NCBI RefSeq assembly: GCF_017355405.1
Contig: NZ_CP061177.1
Coordinates: 2,835,001 to 2,899,000 of the forward strand
Direction of reading: 5' to 3'
Source: Roseomonas haemaphysalidis
Lineage (GTDB): Bacteria > Pseudomonadota > Alphaproteobacteria > Acetobacterales > Acetobacteraceae
DNA: 64,000 bases
Shown here: positions 45,485 to 54,901 of the stretch, one piece after another
Position numbering within the stretch: the stretch's first letter is position 1
How the letters are laid out: each line of letters begins with the position of its first letter
The notes under the pieces: generated by a model
Database searches by the model: none
What the model was told of the DNA's origin: nothing
What the model saw: only the letters and a program-made list of their open reading frames with translations
Program-made: the position numbers and the translations under genes

Positions 45485-46141
45485 CTAGCGGACGTCCTCC
45501 TCCGCATCCGGGCGCAGGCCCAGGCTGGCCAGCAGCGCTTCCACCGGGCCGAACAGCGCACCGTTCGGCACCACCACCGGCTGCCCGTCCTGCATCCGCA
45601 GCAAGGCCGGCACGCCGCCGATGCCCAGGCGTCGCATGAGGTCCTGCGCCGTCGCGCTCCGGCTGTCCACCGCCGCGTCCAGCGCCGGGTCGCCGCTGTC
45701 CAGCAGCGCCGCCGCCTCCTCCAGCCCCAGGTCACGGAGCGTTGCCGCCAGCAGCGCCGGGTCGGCGATGTCGCGCCCTTCCGCGTAGCGCAGCATCTGG
45801 ATGCGGTGCAGCGTTTCCAGCTCTTCCGCCGGCTCGGTCAGATGCACCGCGGTCAGCGCGCGGGTGGCGGGGGCGGAATCGAAGCGCCCTGCCCGGTCGC
45901 CAAGCACCTTGTCCCGGTAGGTGTCGGAAAACACCTGACCGGTCATTGCCGCGATGCGCTGGTCGTTGCTCCAGGCCTGGGCGGCGAACTCCTCCGTCAT
46001 GGTCCGACCACCGCCCGCGAACAGGCCGGTGGCCAGCGGGTGCACCACCGCGTCCGGTTCCAGTTCCAGCTTCACCACCGCGGGGGCGGCGCCGTAGCAC
46101 CAGCCGCACAGGGGGTCGTAAAGATAAAAGAACTCGACCAT
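45485..46141 (-). CDS. DsbA-family protein (thioredoxin-fold oxidoreductase)
   Basis: A 218-residue protein of the DsbA/FrnE-like group. VEFFYLYDPLCGWCYGAAP gives the CxxC active site Cys12-Gly-Trp-Cys15 right at the N-terminus. An all-helical insert follows (about residues 60-165). GIGGVPALLRMQDGQPVVVPNGALFG carries the cis-Pro loop (VP). There is no signal peptide, so it is likely cytosolic, as in FrnE and the related 2-hydroxychromene isomerase-like proteins. The ATG overlaps the dnaE stop (TGATG), so translation is probably coupled to dnaE. Confidence 0.88.
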   Translation of the reverse strand: MVEFFYLYDPLCGWCYGAAPAVVKLELEPDAVVHPLATGLFAGGGRTMTEEFAAQAWSNDQRIAAMTGQVFSDTYRDKVLGDRAGRFDSAPATRALTAVHLTEPAEELETLHRIQMLRYAEGRDIADPALLAATLRDLGLEEAAALLDSGDPALDAAVDSRSATAQDLMRRLGIGGVPALLRMQDGQPVVVPNGALFGPVEALLASLGLRPDAEEDVR

Positions 46142-49100
46142 CAGCCCGCCTCCACATGTGCCACGCCGGGCAGAACCTTCATCGCCTGCGCCAGGCGCGG
46201 GGACACGTTGAAGTACCCCGGCAGCGGCACCTGCACCTCCTGGCCGGGCGCGGTGCGCGCCCAGATGTCCACGGTGCCGCGCCCCGCGCCTTCGCGCTGC
46301 AGCAACGCCTGCACCAGCCCGATGGCTGCCTCGTCCTCGATCACCAGCCGCAACTTCTGCCGCAGGTCGGCGGCGGCCTTGTCCAGCGGCTGCAGGTCCA
46401 TGGCGGTCAGGCGCAGCGTGTCGCTTTCCATCTTCGCCTCGCAGGTCATCAGGATGGCGGTGCCCTCCTTGAGCCATTCGCGGGACCGCAGCAGCACCTC
46501 GCTGAACAGCGTCACCTCCGTGCTGCCCGACGAATCCGAGATCCGCACCCAGGCCATGCGGCTGCCGGTGCGGGTGGTGCGCTCCTTGCTGTTCACCACC
46601 GTGCCGGCCAGCTTGATGCGCCCGACGCCCGCTTCCGCCCGGACCTGGGCGTGGGAGATGGGGGTGGCGCCCAGCTTGCGCAGCGCCTCGCGATAGGTGT
46701 CCAGCGGGTGGGCGGAGAGGTGGAAGCCCACCGCCTCGGCTTCCTGACTCAGCCGCTCCAGCTCCGGCCAATCCGGGATGTCGGGCAGCCGCAGCGGTTC
46801 GGGCCGGGCGTCACCGCCGCCGAAGAGTCCGATCTGGCTGGAGGCGCGCTCCTCCGCCTTGGCCTGGGCGCGGCGCAGCACCACCTCGGCGCCGGCCACC
46901 ATGCGGGCGCGGTTCTTTTCCAGCGTGTCGAAGGCGCCAGCGCGCGCCAGGTTCTCCACCTGCATCTTGTTCAGCAGGCGCGGGTCCACGCGCCCCGCGA
47001 AGTCCGCCACGGATTCGAAGGGCCGGTCGCGCGCCGCGACCATGTCCTTCATCGCCTGCATGCCGACCCGCTTGACGGCGGCCAGCGCGAAGCGGATCGC
47101 GGCCTTGCCGTCCGGCGTTGTTTCGGTACGGAAGTCGGCGGCCGAGCGATTGACGTCCGGCGGCAGGATCGGGATGCCGATGCGGGACGCCTCCTGCATG
47201 TGGTTCGCTAGCTTCTCCGTCTTGTCCATGTCGAAGGTCATCGACGCGGCAAGGAAAGCGACGGGGTAGTTCGCTTTCAGGTAAGCGGTCTGGTAGGCGA
47301 CCAGCGCATAGGCGGCGGCGTGCGACTTGTTGAAGCCGTATTCCGCGAACTTCTCCATCATGTCGAAGATGGCGCCGGCCTTGTCTTCCGGCACGCCGTT
47401 CTTCACGGCGCCGTCCACGAAGGTCTTGCGCTGCGCCTCCATTTCCGAGCGGATCTTCTTGCCCATGGCGCGGCGCAGCAGGTCGGCGCCGCCCAGCGAA
47501 TAGCCGGCGACGTCCTGGCTGATCTGCATCACCTGCTCCTGGTACACCAGGATGCCGTAGGTCTCCTCCACCAGGTGGCGCATGGAGGGGTGGACAGGCT
47601 CCCACGCCTCGCCGTGCTTGCGCGAGCAATAGGCCGGGATGTTGGCCATCGGGCCCGGGCGGTACAGCGAGACGGCGGCGATCAGATCCTCGAACCGATC
47701 GGGGCGCATGGCGCGCAGGCAGTCCCGCATGCCCTGGCCTTCGAACTGGAACACGCCCGCCGCGTCGCCCCGGGCCAGCATCTCATAGGTGCGCTTGTCG
47801 TCCAGCGGCAGGCTCGCCAGGTCGATCGTCACCCCCTGCTCCGCCAGGATCTCCACGGCGCGCTGCAGCACCGTCAGCGTCTTCAGGCCCAGGAAGTCGA
47901 ACTTCACCAGGGAGGCGTTCTCGACGTATTTCATCGAGTACTGCGTCACCAGCATGTCGGAACGCGGGTCGCGGTACAGCGCCACCGTGTCGATCAGCGG
48001 CTTGCGGCCGATCACCACGCCGGCGGCATGGGTCGAGGCGTTGCGGAACAACCCTTCCAGCACCAGCGCCGTTTCCATCAGCCGGTCCACCATCTCGTCG
48101 GACCGCATCTCCTGCAGCCGCGGCTCGCCGTCGATCGCCTGTTGCAGCGTCACGGGCTTGGCCGGGTTGAAGGGGATCAGCTCGGCGATGCGGTTCACCT
48201 GGCCATAGGGCATGCCCATCACGCGGCCGACGTCGCGCACCACCGCCTTGGCCTGCAGCCGGCCGAAGGTGATGATCTGCGCCACGCGGTCGGCGCCGTA
48301 TTCGTTGCGGACGTACTGGATCACCTCGTCCCGCCGCTCCTGGCAGAAGTCGATGTCGAAGTCCGGCATGGACACGCGTTCGGGGTTCAGGAAGCGCTCG
48401 AACAGCAGCCCGAAGCGCAGCGGATCGAGGTCGGTGATCAGCAGCGCCCAGGCAGCGACGGAGCCGGCGCCCGAGCCGCGGCCCGGCCCGACGGGGATGC
48501 CCTGCTGCTTGGCCCATTGGATGAAGTCGGCGACGATCAGGAAGTAGCCCGAGAAGCCCATCTTCTCGATCACGTCCAGCTCGAAGGCCAGCCGCTCGCG
48601 GTACACCTTGCGGGTGTCCGGGTCGGGCGCCGTGCCCTGGGCATCCAGCCGGCCTTCCAGGCCACGCGCGGCCATGTCGCGCACCGTCTCGGCTTCCGTC
48701 ATGCCGGGCTGCACCTTGGGGCAGATCGGCAGTTCCGGCTTGCGGTTTTCCGCCATGATGGCGCAGCGGCGGGCGATGGCCAGCGTGTTGTCGCAGGCTT
48801 CCGGCAGGTCCTGGAACAGCGTCCGCATGGCCTTGGCGGACTTGAAGTAGTGCTCGGCCGTCAGACGGCGGCGGTCCGGCTCGGCCAGGGTGCGCCCCTC
48901 GGCGATGCACAGCAGCGCGTCATGCGCCTCGTACATCTCGGGCTTGGCGAAATACACGTCGTTGGCGGCGACGATGGGCAGCGCCGCGGCATCAGCCAGC
49001 GCCAGCAGCGCCGCCTCCAGCCCCCGCTCCGTGGGCAGGCCGTGGCGCGTCAGCTCCACCGCCAGATTGTCGCGGAAGCTTTCCTTCAGCGCGTCCAGCA

Positions 49101-49578
49101 GCTGCGCCGCGGCGTCCCGCCGCCCTTCCAGCAACAGCCGCGCCAGCGGGCCCTGGGTGCCGCCGGTCAGCAGGAACACGCCCTCCGCGTGGTCCCGCAG
49201 CAGGTCCAGCGTGATGGACGGCTTGCCCGAGGCGTCATCCCGCAAAAAGCCATGCGAGGACAGGCGCTGGACGTTCTCCAGACCGCGGGCGTTCATGGCC
49301 AGCGCCACCACCGGGTCGGGCAGCAGGCGGGCGGCCTCCGGCCGGTCGTCGGTGGCCGAGCGGGCCAGCATCAGCTGGCACCCCAGGATGGGCTGCACGC
49401 CCTTGCCGGCGCAGTAGCCAGAAAATTCCAGCGCCCCGAACATGTTGGCGGTGTCGGTTAGCGCCAGGGCCGGCATGCCGGCCTCCTTGGCCAGAGCCGC
49501 CAGCTTGTCGATCTTGATGGCCCCTTCCGCCAGGGAATAGGCCGAATGGGTATGCAGGTGGACAAAGGAACCGGACAT
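46141..49578 (-). CDS. dnaE: DNA polymerase III subunit alpha
   Basis: A 1145-residue replicative polymerase of the C-family. The PHP domain starts FVHLHTHSAYSLAEGAIKID. The palm holds PDFDIDF at residues 405-411 with Asp406 and Asp408 as metal ligands, after GPGRGSGAGSVAAWALLITD. Fingers, the tandem HhH region and an OB fold (IKLAGTVVNSKERTTRTGSRMAWVRISD) follow, then a tau-binding tail. The start is the ATG at SGSFVHLHT, the family N-terminus; the upstream in-frame extension is Arg-rich and unlikely. Lies 35 bases after lolD. Confidence 0.97.
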   Translation of the reverse strand: MSGSFVHLHTHSAYSLAEGAIKIDKLAALAKEAGMPALALTDTANMFGALEFSGYCAGKGVQPILGCQLMLARSATDDRPEAARLLPDPVVALAMNARGLENVQRLSSHGFLRDDASGKPSITLDLLRDHAEGVFLLTGGTQGPLARLLLEGRRDAAAQLLDALKESFRDNLAVELTRHGLPTERGLEAALLALADAAALPIVAANDVYFAKPEMYEAHDALLCIAEGRTLAEPDRRRLTAEHYFKSAKAMRTLFQDLPEACDNTLAIARRCAIMAENRKPELPICPKVQPGMTEAETVRDMAARGLEGRLDAQGTAPDPDTRKVYRERLAFELDVIEKMGFSGYFLIVADFIQWAKQQGIPVGPGRGSGAGSVAAWALLITDLDPLRFGLLFERFLNPERVSMPDFDIDFCQERRDEVIQYVRNEYGADRVAQIITFGRLQAKAVVRDVGRVMGMPYGQVNRIAELIPFNPAKPVTLQQAIDGEPRLQEMRSDEMVDRLMETALVLEGLFRNASTHAAGVVIGRKPLIDTVALYRDPRSDMLVTQYSMKYVENASLVKFDFLGLKTLTVLQRAVEILAEQGVTIDLASLPLDDKRTYEMLARGDAAGVFQFEGQGMRDCLRAMRPDRFEDLIAAVSLYRPGPMANIPAYCSRKHGEAWEPVHPSMRHLVEETYGILVYQEQVMQISQDVAGYSLGGADLLRRAMGKKIRSEMEAQRKTFVDGAVKNGVPEDKAGAIFDMMEKFAEYGFNKSHAAAYALVAYQTAYLKANYPVAFLAASMTFDMDKTEKLANHMQEASRIGIPILPPDVNRSAADFRTETTPDGKAAIRFALAAVKRVGMQAMKDMVAARDRPFESVADFAGRVDPRLLNKMQVENLARAGAFDTLEKNRARMVAGAEVVLRRAQAKAEERASSQIGLFGGGDARPEPLRLPDIPDWPELERLSQEAEAVGFHLSAHPLDTYREALRKLGATPISHAQVRAEAGVGRIKLAGTVVNSKERTTRTGSRMAWVRISDSSGSTEVTLFSEVLLRSREWLKEGTAILMTCEAKMESDTLRLTAMDLQPLDKAAADLRQKLRLVIEDEAAIGLVQALLQREGAGRGTVDIWARTAPGQEVQVPLPGYFNVSPRLAQAMKVLPGVAHVEAG

Positions 49579-49613
49579 GCCTGCCTTATAGCATGCCCGG
49601 CCCCGGGTGCGCG

Positions 49614-50295
<682 letters not shown>

Positions 50296-50303
<8 letters not shown>

Positions 50304-51549
50304 TGCGCAGGGCCTCCACCGGGTCGATCCGCGCGGCGCGCCAGGAGGGGTAGAGCGTGGCCAGCAGCGACAGCACCAGGCCCATCACGACCACCTGCGT
50401 CACCTCGTTGGCGTCCACGATGGCGGGCAGCCGCGTCAGGAAATACACCTCCGGGCTGAACAGCTGGGTGCCGGTCAACGACTGCAGCGCCTGCCGGATG
50501 CGCTCGATGTTCAGGCAGAACACGAGCCCGATGCCGAAGCCGATCAGCGTGCCAAGAATGCCGATGGAAGCGCCGCACAGCAGGAAGATGCGCATGATGG
50601 CGCCGCTGCTGGCCCCCATGGTGCGCAGGATGGCGATGTCGCGCCCCTTGTCCTTCACCAGCATGATCAGCGAGGAGATGATGTTGAAAGCGGCGACGAC
50701 GATGATCAGCGTCAGGATCAGGAACATCACGTTCCGCTCCACCTGCACGGCGGCGAAGAAGGAGCTGTTGCTGGCCTGCCAGTCGATGACGCGGAACGGC
50801 ATGGGCGAGAGCGTGCGCTGGATCTCCTGCGTCACCTGCCGCACCTGGTCCGGGTTGATGGCGAAGATCTCGATCTGCGACACGGCGCCGGGCATCTGGA
50901 AGTAGAGCTGCGCCGCCGACAGCGGCATGAAGACGTAGCCGCTGTCGTATTCGTTCATGCCCGTGTCGAACAGGGCCGCGATAGTATAAGTCTTCAGGCG
51001 CGGCACCATGCCGATCACGGTGGTGCGGCCCTGCGGGCTGACCATCGTCACCTTGCCGCCGACGCGCAGCTGCAGCTTCTGCGCCAGCCGCGCGCCGATG
51101 ATGATGCTGTCCTCACCCCCGAACTGCGCCAGGTCGCCGGCCACGATGTTGCCGGCCAGGATCGGCCGGGCGCGCAGGTCCTCGGGCCGGATGCCGCGGG
51201 CGAAGCCGCCGGTGGCGCCGCCGCCCTCGCTGGTCAGCAGCACCTGCCCCTCCACCACCGGCGCGGCCGAGACGATGCCGGGCAGGCCGCGCACGCGCGC
51301 CAGGATGCTGTCGAAATCCCGCAGCCCGCCACCGTCGGCGGCATAGATGCCGAGGTGGCCGTTCAATCCCAGGATGCGGCCCAGCAGTTCTTGCCGGAAG
51401 CCGTTCATCACGGACATGACGATGATCAGCGTCGCCACACCCAGCGCGATGCCGACCAGCGAGAAGGTGGCGATCACGGACACGAAGCGCTCGCCCTTGC
51501 GCGCCCGCAGATAGCGGAAGGCGACGGTGCGCTCAAAGGCGCCGAACAT
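50296..51549 (-). CDS. Lipoprotein-releasing ABC transporter permease, LolC/LolE family
   Basis: A 417-residue inner-membrane permease with four membrane segments: one near residues 25-48 after [38 protein letters not shown], and three in the C-terminal third. A large periplasmic domain (about 50-265) lies between. [26 protein letters not shown] is the coupling helix that contacts LolD. Only one such permease gene is present, so it probably works as a homodimer (LolF type), as known for alphaproteobacteria. It follows proS by 5 bases. Confidence 0.93.
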
Positions 51550-51554
51550 GGGCG

Positions 51555-52865
51555 TCAGCCCCCCTGGATGTGGCGCAGCGCCTCTTCGAGCGAGCATTCC
51601 ATCCGCTCGCCCGTCGCGCGGCGCTTCAGTTCGATCTTCTCGTTGGCGGCACCGCGCGGGCCGATGATGGCCTGCCAGGGATAGCCCGCAAGGTCGGCAT
51701 CATTGAACTTCACGCCCGCGCGGTCGGGGCGGTCGTCATACAGGGCCTCGTCCGGCAGGGCGGCGTAGAGCTTCTCGCACAGCATGTCGGTGGCCAGGTC
51801 GCCCGGCTTCAGGTTCAGGATGGCGACGCGGAAGGGCGCCACCGCATCCGGCCACTTGATGCCGGCCTCGTCGTGGTTGGCCTCGATGATGGCGCCCAGC
51901 AGGCGGGACACGCCGATGCCGTAGGAGCCCATTTGTGGCGTCACGGGCTGGCCGTCCGGGCCGGTCACGGACAGGCCCATCGCCTTGGAATACTTCTCGC
52001 CGAAGTAGAAGATGTGGCCGACCTCGATGCCGCGGGCCGAGACCTGCTGCTCGGCCGGGATGGCATTCCAGGCGGCCTCGTCGTGCATCTCGTCGGTGGC
52101 GGCGTAGCGGCTGGTCCAGAAGTCGACCGTGGGGTCCAGGCTGCCGTCGTAGTCGGGCTTCTGGGCCAGCACGTCGAACTCCAGCAGGTCCTTGTGCAGG
52201 TAGACCTGGCTCTCGCCCGTCTCGGCCAGGATGATGAACTCGTGGGACAGGTCGCCGCCGATCGGGCCGGTGTCGGCGCGCATCGGGATGGCCTTCAGGC
52301 CCATGCGGGCGAAGGTCCGCAGATAGGCCACGAACATCTTCTTGTAGGCGAGCCGCGCGGCCTCCGCGTCCAGGTCGAAGGAATAGGCGTCCTTCATCAG
52401 GAACTCGCGGCCGCGCATGACGCCGAAGCGGGGGCGCACCTCGTCCCGGAACTTCCACTGGATGTGGTACAGGTTGCGCGGCAGGTCGCGGTACGACTTG
52501 GCGAAGCCCTTGAAGATGTCGGTGACCATCTCCTCGTTGGTCGGGCCGAACAGCATCTCGCGCTCGTGGCGGTCGGTGATGCGCAGCATCTCCTTGCCAT
52601 AGTCGTCGTAGCGGCCGGACTGCTTCCATAGCTCGGCGCTCTGGATCGTTGGCATCAGGATTTCCTGGGCGCCCGCGGCGTCCTGCTCCTCCCGCACGAT
52701 CTGCTCCACCTTCTTCAGCACGCGCAGGCCCAGCGGCAGCCACGCATAGATGCCGGCGCTGGTCTGCCGGATCATGCCGGCGCGCAGCATCAGCTTGTGG
52801 GAAGCGATCGCCGCCTCGGCGGGGATTTCCTTGAGGGTCGGCAGGAAGGCGCGGGAAAGGCGCAA
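51555..52865 (-). CDS. proS: Prolyl-tRNA synthetase (short, no editing insertion)
   Basis: A 436-residue class II synthetase. [20 protein letters not shown] (motif 1 region), [48 protein letters not shown] (motif 2) and [16 protein letters not shown] (motif 3) are all present, followed by an anticodon-binding domain. The INS editing domain of E. coli ProS is absent, which is normal for alphaproteobacteria. The start is TTG at [15 protein letters not shown] with GGAG 7 bases upstream. This matches the family N-terminus, and no ATG is available there. The promoter lies about 125 bases upstream. Confidence 0.95.
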   Translation of the reverse strand: MRLSRAFLPTLKEIPAEAAIASHKLMLRAGMIRQTSAGIYAWLPLGLRVLKKVEQIVREEQDAAGAQEILMPTIQSAELWKQSGRYDDYGKEMLRITDRHEREMLFGPTNEEMVTDIFKGFAKSYRDLPRNLYHIQWKFRDEVRPRFGVMRGREFLMKDAYSFDLDAEAARLAYKKMFVAYLRTFARMGLKAIPMRADTGPIGGDLSHEFIILAETGESQVYLHKDLLEFDVLAQKPDYDGSLDPTVDFWTSRYAATDEMHDEAAWNAIPAEQQVSARGIEVGHIFYFGEKYSKAMGLSVTGPDGQPVTPQMGSYGIGVSRLLGAIIEANHDEAGIKWPDAVAPFRVAILNLKPGDLATDMLCEKLYAALPDEALYDDRPDRAGVKFNDADLAGYPWQAIIGPRGAANEKIELKRRATGERMECSLEEALRHIQGG

Positions 52866-52990
52866 GGTCTGGCTCCGGTCCAAAGCAGTGGCGCGGAACC
52901 TAGGCGGGATTGCAGGCCGATGCCAGGGAGCGGGGCCACTCCTCCGACCTGCATGCTGCACCGCAATAAAAATACGCCGCAGCCGCTCAA

Positions 52991-53019
52991 ATTATAACTT
53001 TGTTCGATTCCGCTTGGAA
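52991..53019 (-). promoter_or_regulatory. Sigma-70-type promoter for proS with overlapping palindrome
   Basis: On the minus strand a perfect TATAAT (-10) stands 17 bases downstream of TTCCAA (-35, weak). The -35 box lies inside the palindrome ATTCC-AAGC-GGAAT, which could be an operator. The AT-rich island around it contrasts with the GC-rich surroundings. It would give a proS-lol-dnaE transcript with a leader of about 120 bases. Confidence 0.6.
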
Positions 53020-53052
53020 TGTGCTTACCGAAGCGATACAAATCCACCCAAC

Positions 53053-53080
53053 AAAAAAAAGGCCGCACCGAAGTGCGGCC
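53053..53080 (-). terminator. Strong Rho-independent terminator of the candidate small RNA
   Basis: On the minus strand GGCCGCAC-TTCG-GTGCGGCC, a perfect 8-base stem with a stable TTCG tetraloop, is followed by eight T. It ends minus-strand transcription just upstream of the proS promoter. Confidence 0.93.
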
Positions 53081-53152
53081 GAGTTTAGGGAGGAAACGCC
53101 AGTCACACGGCAGGAAGAGAACCAGCTCTCTTCCTGAGACCAACTGTGACCG
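53053..53152 (-). ncRNA. Candidate small RNA with an anti-Shine-Dalgarno segment
   Basis: On the minus strand, between two intrinsic terminators, lies a well-folded stretch. An outer stem GTCACA/TGTGAC (53145-53150 with 53102-53107) encloses a perfect 9-base hairpin AGGAAGAGA/TCTCTTCCT (53112-53135). Then comes an unpaired TTTCCTCCCTAAA (53084-53096) complementary to ribosome-binding sites, then a terminator hairpin with eight T. This is the architecture of CCUCC-type trans-acting sRNAs of alphaproteobacteria. No open frame of note is present. No clear promoter was seen; it may be transcribed from its own weak promoter or by read-through from the DUF1467-like gene. The rest of the 399-base gap (52866-53264) holds the proS leader and promoter and a second terminator. 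Confidence 0.45.
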
Positions 53153-53174
53153 GCGATGACCCGGGCGGCAACGC

Positions 53175-53205
53175 AAAAACCCGATGTGTTTGCTGAAAAA
53201 TCGGG
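53175..53205 (-). terminator. Terminator after the DUF1467-like gene
   Basis: CCCGAT and ATCGGG pair around a loop of about 14 bases and are followed by five T on the minus strand, about 60 bases after the stop codon. It should end the DUF1467-like transcript before the candidate small RNA. Confidence 0.65.
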
Positions 53206-53264
53206 CGCCTGAAACCTGAAAGCCTTGAAAATGGACAAGAGCGAGAAAATCGCCGCCATTCTGC

Positions 53265-53528
53265 TTAATTCGGCGTCATTGCCAGCCAACCGCTGCGGAA
53301 GCTGAGCCAGTCGCTCCGCACGATCATGAAGATTCCCGCCCACAGCACCGTGGCCACCACGGTGGTCCATATCGCCTTTGTCAGGATCGCCGGCCGCCGG
53401 GGCGCGCCACGCCAGCCGCCATCGGTTTCCCGCCCATCGGGCTCCGGCTGGATGCCGAAGGGCAGCACGGCGAACAGCACCGTCCACCAACACAGGAAAT
53501 ACACCATGATCCCTGTCGCCCAGCCCAT
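53265..53528 (-). CDS. DUF1467-family small membrane protein
   Basis: An 87-residue protein with two membrane helices (about residues 2-22 and 52-72). Between them is a polar loop holding VLPFGIQPEPDGRETDGGWRGAPRRPAILTKAIWTT. The PFG.....G...G...GAP..P....K pattern is the DUF1467 hallmark. A very good GGAGG lies ahead of the ATG. The function is unknown. In many alphaproteobacteria the gene sits between methylmalonyl-CoA epimerase and proS. Here proS follows, but the epimerase is not upstream. Confidence 0.85.
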   Translation of the reverse strand: MGWATGIMVYFLCWWTVLFAVLPFGIQPEPDGRETDGGWRGAPRRPAILTKAIWTTVVATVLWAGIFMIVRSDWLSFRSGWLAMTPN

Positions 53529-53665
53529 GACGGCACCTCCTTCGTTGTGGCCCGGCCTTAATCCCATCGCGGGCGGCAGGCCAGGGCCCGTGGTGGTTCG
53601 CCGACGTCGCCGTCATGCCGCATGACCTTCATCGGCCGGTCATGAATTGCGGAGATAAGCCCGCC

Positions 53666-53893
53666 ATGCCCAGCCATCGCCCTGCCCTGCCCCCACAAAC
53701 CCTGCGCCACGCCGGCGAGATCGAGGCTCCGGTCGTCGCCCTGTTCGAAAGCGAGGCCGCCGCCCAGGCCGCCACCGCCCGCACCGGGGCCCGGACGCTG
53801 CGCCGCCCCACCAGCGGCGTGCTGACCTTCGCGCCCATGCCCGGGCTGCGCGAAGACCTTTACGCCGCGGGCGCGCTGCTGGTGGTGGGCTGA
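53666..53893 (+). CDS. Hypothetical small protein, 75 residues
   Basis: I do not recognise this frame. It encodes a soluble protein with HAGEIEAPVVALFESEAAAQAA, an Arg-rich middle (TLRRPTSG) and the hydrophobic end AAGALLVVG. GGAGATAAG lies about 8 bases before the ATG. No membrane helix or known motif is seen. Its last 34 bases overlap the 3' end of the convergent acyltransferase gene, which weakens the case. The upstream gap to the DUF1467-like gene (divergent) is long enough for a promoter. Confidence 0.45.
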   Translation: MPSHRPALPPQTLRHAGEIEAPVVALFESEAAAQAATARTGARTLRRPTSGVLTFAPMPGLREDLYAAGALLVVG

Positions 53894-54777
53894 GCGCGGT
53901 AGACATCCTTGGGAAAGCGGCGGTGCAGCCACAGCCACTCGCCCGGCCGCGCCCGCACCCATCGCTCCATGCAGGCGTTCACCGCCGTCAGCAGCAGGCG
54001 CACGTCCTCCGCCCGGTCACCGCTGTCGGGCAGCGCTAGCGGCGGCTCCACCACCACCCGGAAGCGTGCGGGGCCGATACGCTCCACATGGGTCGGCACC
54101 AGGGGGCAGCGGAAGCGCAGCGCGAACTCCGCCACCGCCGGCGCGGTCATCGCCGGGTGGCCGAAGAAGGGGATGGCCAGCCCTTCGTTCAGCTTCTGGT
54201 CCACCACCAGGCCCAGCGCGCCACCGCCGCTGAGGTGCTTCAAGGCCGCCCGGGCACCACGGCTGCCCTTGGGAAACAGCGGCAGCTCGGCGCTGCCTTC
54301 CCGCATGCGCCGCACCTCGGCATCCACGAACGGGTTGTCCGGCGCCCGGTAAAGGCTGGCGAGCGCGATGCCGAAGCGCAGTGCGGCACGTGGCAGCACC
54401 TCCCAGTTGGCCAGGTGAGCGCTGAAGCTGATCATGCGGGTGCCGGCGGCGGGAAGGTTCTCGGCGCCCGCCACCTCCCAGCCCGGGCCCTCCGCAGTTT
54501 CGCCCAGGCTGGCGACCAGCGGCATCTCCAGCATGGAGCGGCCCAGGTTGTCCCAGGCGTCGCGCAGCACGGCGTCCCGCCAGGCGGGGTCGCTGTCCGG
54601 AAAGGCCAGTTCCAGGTTGCGACGGCCCACGGCGGAAACCGGCAGCCATGGCCCCAGCCGGCGCAGCGCGCCGCCGCCCAGAGCCGAGGCGCGCCGCACC
54701 CCGAGCCGCCGCGCCAGCGCGAAAAGGCCCTTCACCAGCAACGCCTCGAACCGCCACCACAGGCGCTTCACATCCAT
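53860..54777 (-). CDS. Lipid A biosynthesis acyltransferase (LpxL/HtrB-like)
   Basis: A 305-residue inner-membrane acyltransferase. A basic, hydrophobic N-terminus (KGLFALARRLGV) is followed by GRRNLELAFPDSDPAWRDAVLRDAWDNLGRSMLEM. The catalytic HxxxxE in SAHLANWEV comes next, then YRAPDNPFVD and LGLVVDQKLNEGLAIPFFGHPAMTAPAVAEFALR. These are the conserved regions of late lipid A acyltransferases, which add a secondary acyl chain to Kdo2-lipid IVA. The ATG follows GGGAAGGGAC. Functionally linked to the lpx genes at 31-35 kb, though not in the same cluster. Divergent from the helicase gene by 124 bases. Confidence 0.9.
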   Translation of the reverse strand: MDVKRLWWRFEALLVKGLFALARRLGVRRASALGGGALRRLGPWLPVSAVGRRNLELAFPDSDPAWRDAVLRDAWDNLGRSMLEMPLVASLGETAEGPGWEVAGAENLPAAGTRMISFSAHLANWEVLPRAALRFGIALASLYRAPDNPFVDAEVRRMREGSAELPLFPKGSRGARAALKHLSGGGALGLVVDQKLNEGLAIPFFGHPAMTAPAVAEFALRFRCPLVPTHVERIGPARFRVVVEPPLALPDSGDRAEDVRLLLTAVNACMERWVRARPGEWLWLHRRFPKDVYRAQPTTSSAPAA

Positions 54778-54901
54778 GTCCCTTCCCGGCCGGGCGGCGG
54801 TTCTGCGGCATCGGCGCCCTGCTGGCGATGGCAAAATCGCGCGCGATGTGAAATCGGCGCACTTCCGCCCCGCGCGCGCTTGCCCCATATCGGGGGCGAC
54901 G

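Noticed and set aside
43513-45639. 708-codon plus-strand open frame opposite tsf and rpsB
   Set aside because: Antisense frame of two universal genes, Gly/His/Arg-rich with no motif.
47320-49461. 713-codon plus-strand open frame opposite dnaE
   Set aside because: Antisense of clear polymerase motifs; composition typical of GC-rich shadow frames.
53001-53020. TTCGATTCC, resembling a tRNA T-loop
   Set aside because: No T-stem, anticodon arm or acceptor stem can be drawn around it; it belongs to the palindrome at the proS promoter.
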